Below are positions 62,563-64,000 of a stretch of 64,000 bases of DNA, piece after piece. This DNA is from Nitzschia sp. DOCU1 (lineage: Eukaryota; Bacillariophyta; Bacillariophyceae; Bacillariales; Bacillariaceae), in assembly GCA_951394045.1 (NCBI GenBank), contig OX595993.1, positions 930,001 to 994,000 of the forward strand, in the 5' to 3' direction. The notes beneath the pieces are model-generated. The model saw nothing but the letters and a program-made list of their open reading frames with translations. It made no database searches and had not been told where the DNA came from. The position numbers and the translations under genes are program-made. Position 1 is the stretch's first letter; every line of letters begins with the position of its first letter.

Positions 62563-64000
62563 TATCATTTCGTTTTTGTTGGAATTGATTGAATTGTGAG
62601 TGATCATTGTTGGTTTTGCTAAATCAGAGGATCGCTCTCGTCTGTACAATATATTATAAGTCTACTAGTCTAATTACTTTCTGCTCAGTCAACACAAGTA
62701 CATCCCTGTATAACGAATGATGTAGATGCGGGCGGCTTTTGTCAGAATTGGAGGTCTGGGCAACTGGTTGCAAGTCATAAGAGGGCTTCTAGGCGGCAAA
62801 ATTGACAATATTTATTGTTGCCAAGGGCTCAATTGGCACCTGGTGGTCCCCGTTATCGAAACTCGCATGGCCAGCTAAGTAGAAAGAGCCAGCAATATTA
62901 CTCCTGCAAGAATGCCTTCGGGGTGCCATACGAGCAAACAAAGCGCACTGCGGCTGGGGGGATTCCTCATTCACCGAGCAGTCAAACTCGCTACGTACAG
63001 CTTCTGTAACAATGGAATAGTCGACCAAAGTTGTGCAAGAAGGAGGAGTCAGGTCATGCTCTCTAGCAATATTTTGTTTGTGCTGGATCTGTCAACCTTC
63101 ATTCATTAGCTTCTGTCTAGTAGAGTATCATAGAGCTATGCGATACCGGCAGACAAATCCGACTCCGACCCGAGACCTAAGAGCACGGGCTAAGTCCCGG
63201 TCAGACGGCCCGGCGTACAATTTTTTTCGAACTCTGACCCGCGCGCAAGGGCTAACTCCCCGATAAATTTTGTACGGAACAGAATCTGACGTACAGATCC
63301 GACCATCTGAACGAGGGGGACAGATCTCGCGTACAGAATTTTGACTCACACGACAGCAACAGCACAACGAATATTTTCACATTATCGCATTTAAAACTCA
63401 TCTCATCTCTACCACTATCCTTGCATCATCCACAATGATGAAGACCCCAAGGTCACCACAAGTAGCTAGCGGGTTAGGAGGTCAAATAAGTAGCACAACT
63501 AGCTAGGCGGTGATCGACTCGTTTGACTATGTCGCGCAGTTTCGACGCGCGAGAGCAGTTTGAACGAGCCGTTCTGTCATGGAGCGATAGCCCCTGCGCG
63601 CCCTCGTTCGAATTAATAGGTTATGAGACAAAAAATCGTGGTCGGTTGATTAGTTTGACCAAGAAACCGCGTACAGAAAAGGAATCTGTACGCGCAGTCT
63701 GACCGCGAGAGATAGCCCGTGCTGACGCGCAAGGAATGCCAGACACCCCCGTCTGTACGTCATCAGATTATCAGAATACGAGCTATCGATGCCAGAGCTC
63801 ACACGCCATCAATCATAAAGAAGGGGTGGATGGGTGTCTGTTCGCAATTGTAGCGTCTTCCCCATCTAACAAAGAAATGGTCGGGTTATTCCAACCGGGA
63901 TTCAAGTTGTCACACCCAAGACCTTTGTTCGGATGCCCAGGATCGAGGTTCTCTCTCTATAAGCTACCCACTCTCTTTGCCATCGCGGAAACCAAGTAAT
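62563..64000. other. Non-coding tail of the window, 1.4 kb, with scattered GTACAGA repeats
   Basis: No coding frame accepted. From about 63120 onwards the sequence is GC-richer with repeated words: GTACAGA at 63291, about 63334 and 63671, and inverted copies TCTGTAC at 63685 and 63752. A 9-bp perfect inverted repeat (63668-63676 with 63686-63694, 9-nt loop) and a 10-bp inverted pair (63288-63297 with 63752-63761) bracket part of it. GGGCTAA-x-TCCC also recurs near 63189 and 63250. This might be a decayed non-coding mobile element; unproven. Confidence 0.4.

Overview
The window is nuclear DNA from a eukaryote with compact, gene-rich organisation, most likely a diatom (perhaps a raphid pennate) or a close stramenopile. 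The evidence is a Ty1/copia element of the kind abundant in diatoms, a chitin synthase, a membrane-anchored LRR protein, a Dictyostelium cAMP-receptor-like 7TM protein, a GST-like protein with a plastid-type leader, and short GT-AG introns of about 60-110 nt. The species is inference. No rRNA, tRNA, CRISPR or prokaryotic operon signal was seen.

Layout. 1-5.6 kb: a copia element cut by the window edge (gag, pol, 3' LTR). 5.6-9.4 kb: a four-exon chitin synthase. 10.3-11.8 kb: a secreted protein resembling a glycoside hydrolase. 12.2-14.4 kb (-): a two-pore K+ channel, head to head with a secreted aldo/keto reductase (14.8-15.8 kb). 16.4-19.0 kb: a DEP-DEP-DUF924-EF-hand fusion. 19.1-20.5 kb (-): a 7TM receptor. 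A perfect 34-bp-stem hairpin lies in the next gap. 21.6-22.6 kb: a second aldo/keto reductase. 22.7-24.3 kb (-): a SMYD-like SET protein. 25.1-26.4 kb (-): WDR68/DCAF7, rebuilt here as three exons with an 11-nt last exon. 27.0-29.9 kb: an LRR membrane protein. 30.9-32.6 kb: two small paralogous genes of unknown function.

32.7-41.6 kb is the most unusual region. It is a same-strand cluster of four intact genes and one chimeric pseudogene for proteins with two U-box-like domains and a C-terminal membrane segment. The cluster grew by segmental duplication: one pair (34.2-35.7 and 38.3-39.9 kb) is almost identical, while a second duplicated member has decayed into a fused remnant.

42.1-45.4 kb: a large charged, disordered, probably nuclear protein. 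46.2-47.4 kb (-): a CRAL-TRIO/Sec14-like protein. 48.3-48.8 kb: a small single-pass membrane protein. 48.9-54.7 kb (-): a five-exon UBA-RWD-DExH helicase of the DHX57/DHX29 kind. 55.2-56.0 kb: a histidine phosphatase. 56.3-59.5 kb (-): a long coiled-coil protein. 59.9-61.3 kb (-): a GST-like protein. 61.9-62.6 kb: a small multi-pass membrane protein. The last 1.4 kb has no gene that I can support.

Genes here are individually transcribed. Some neighbours share short divergent promoters (14417-14813, 26364-27016), and several pairs converge with less than 100 bp between them. Splice sites were placed by reading canonical GT-AG sites that restore frame and family motifs. Where only TTG or GTG began an open frame, I moved the start to the first ATG.
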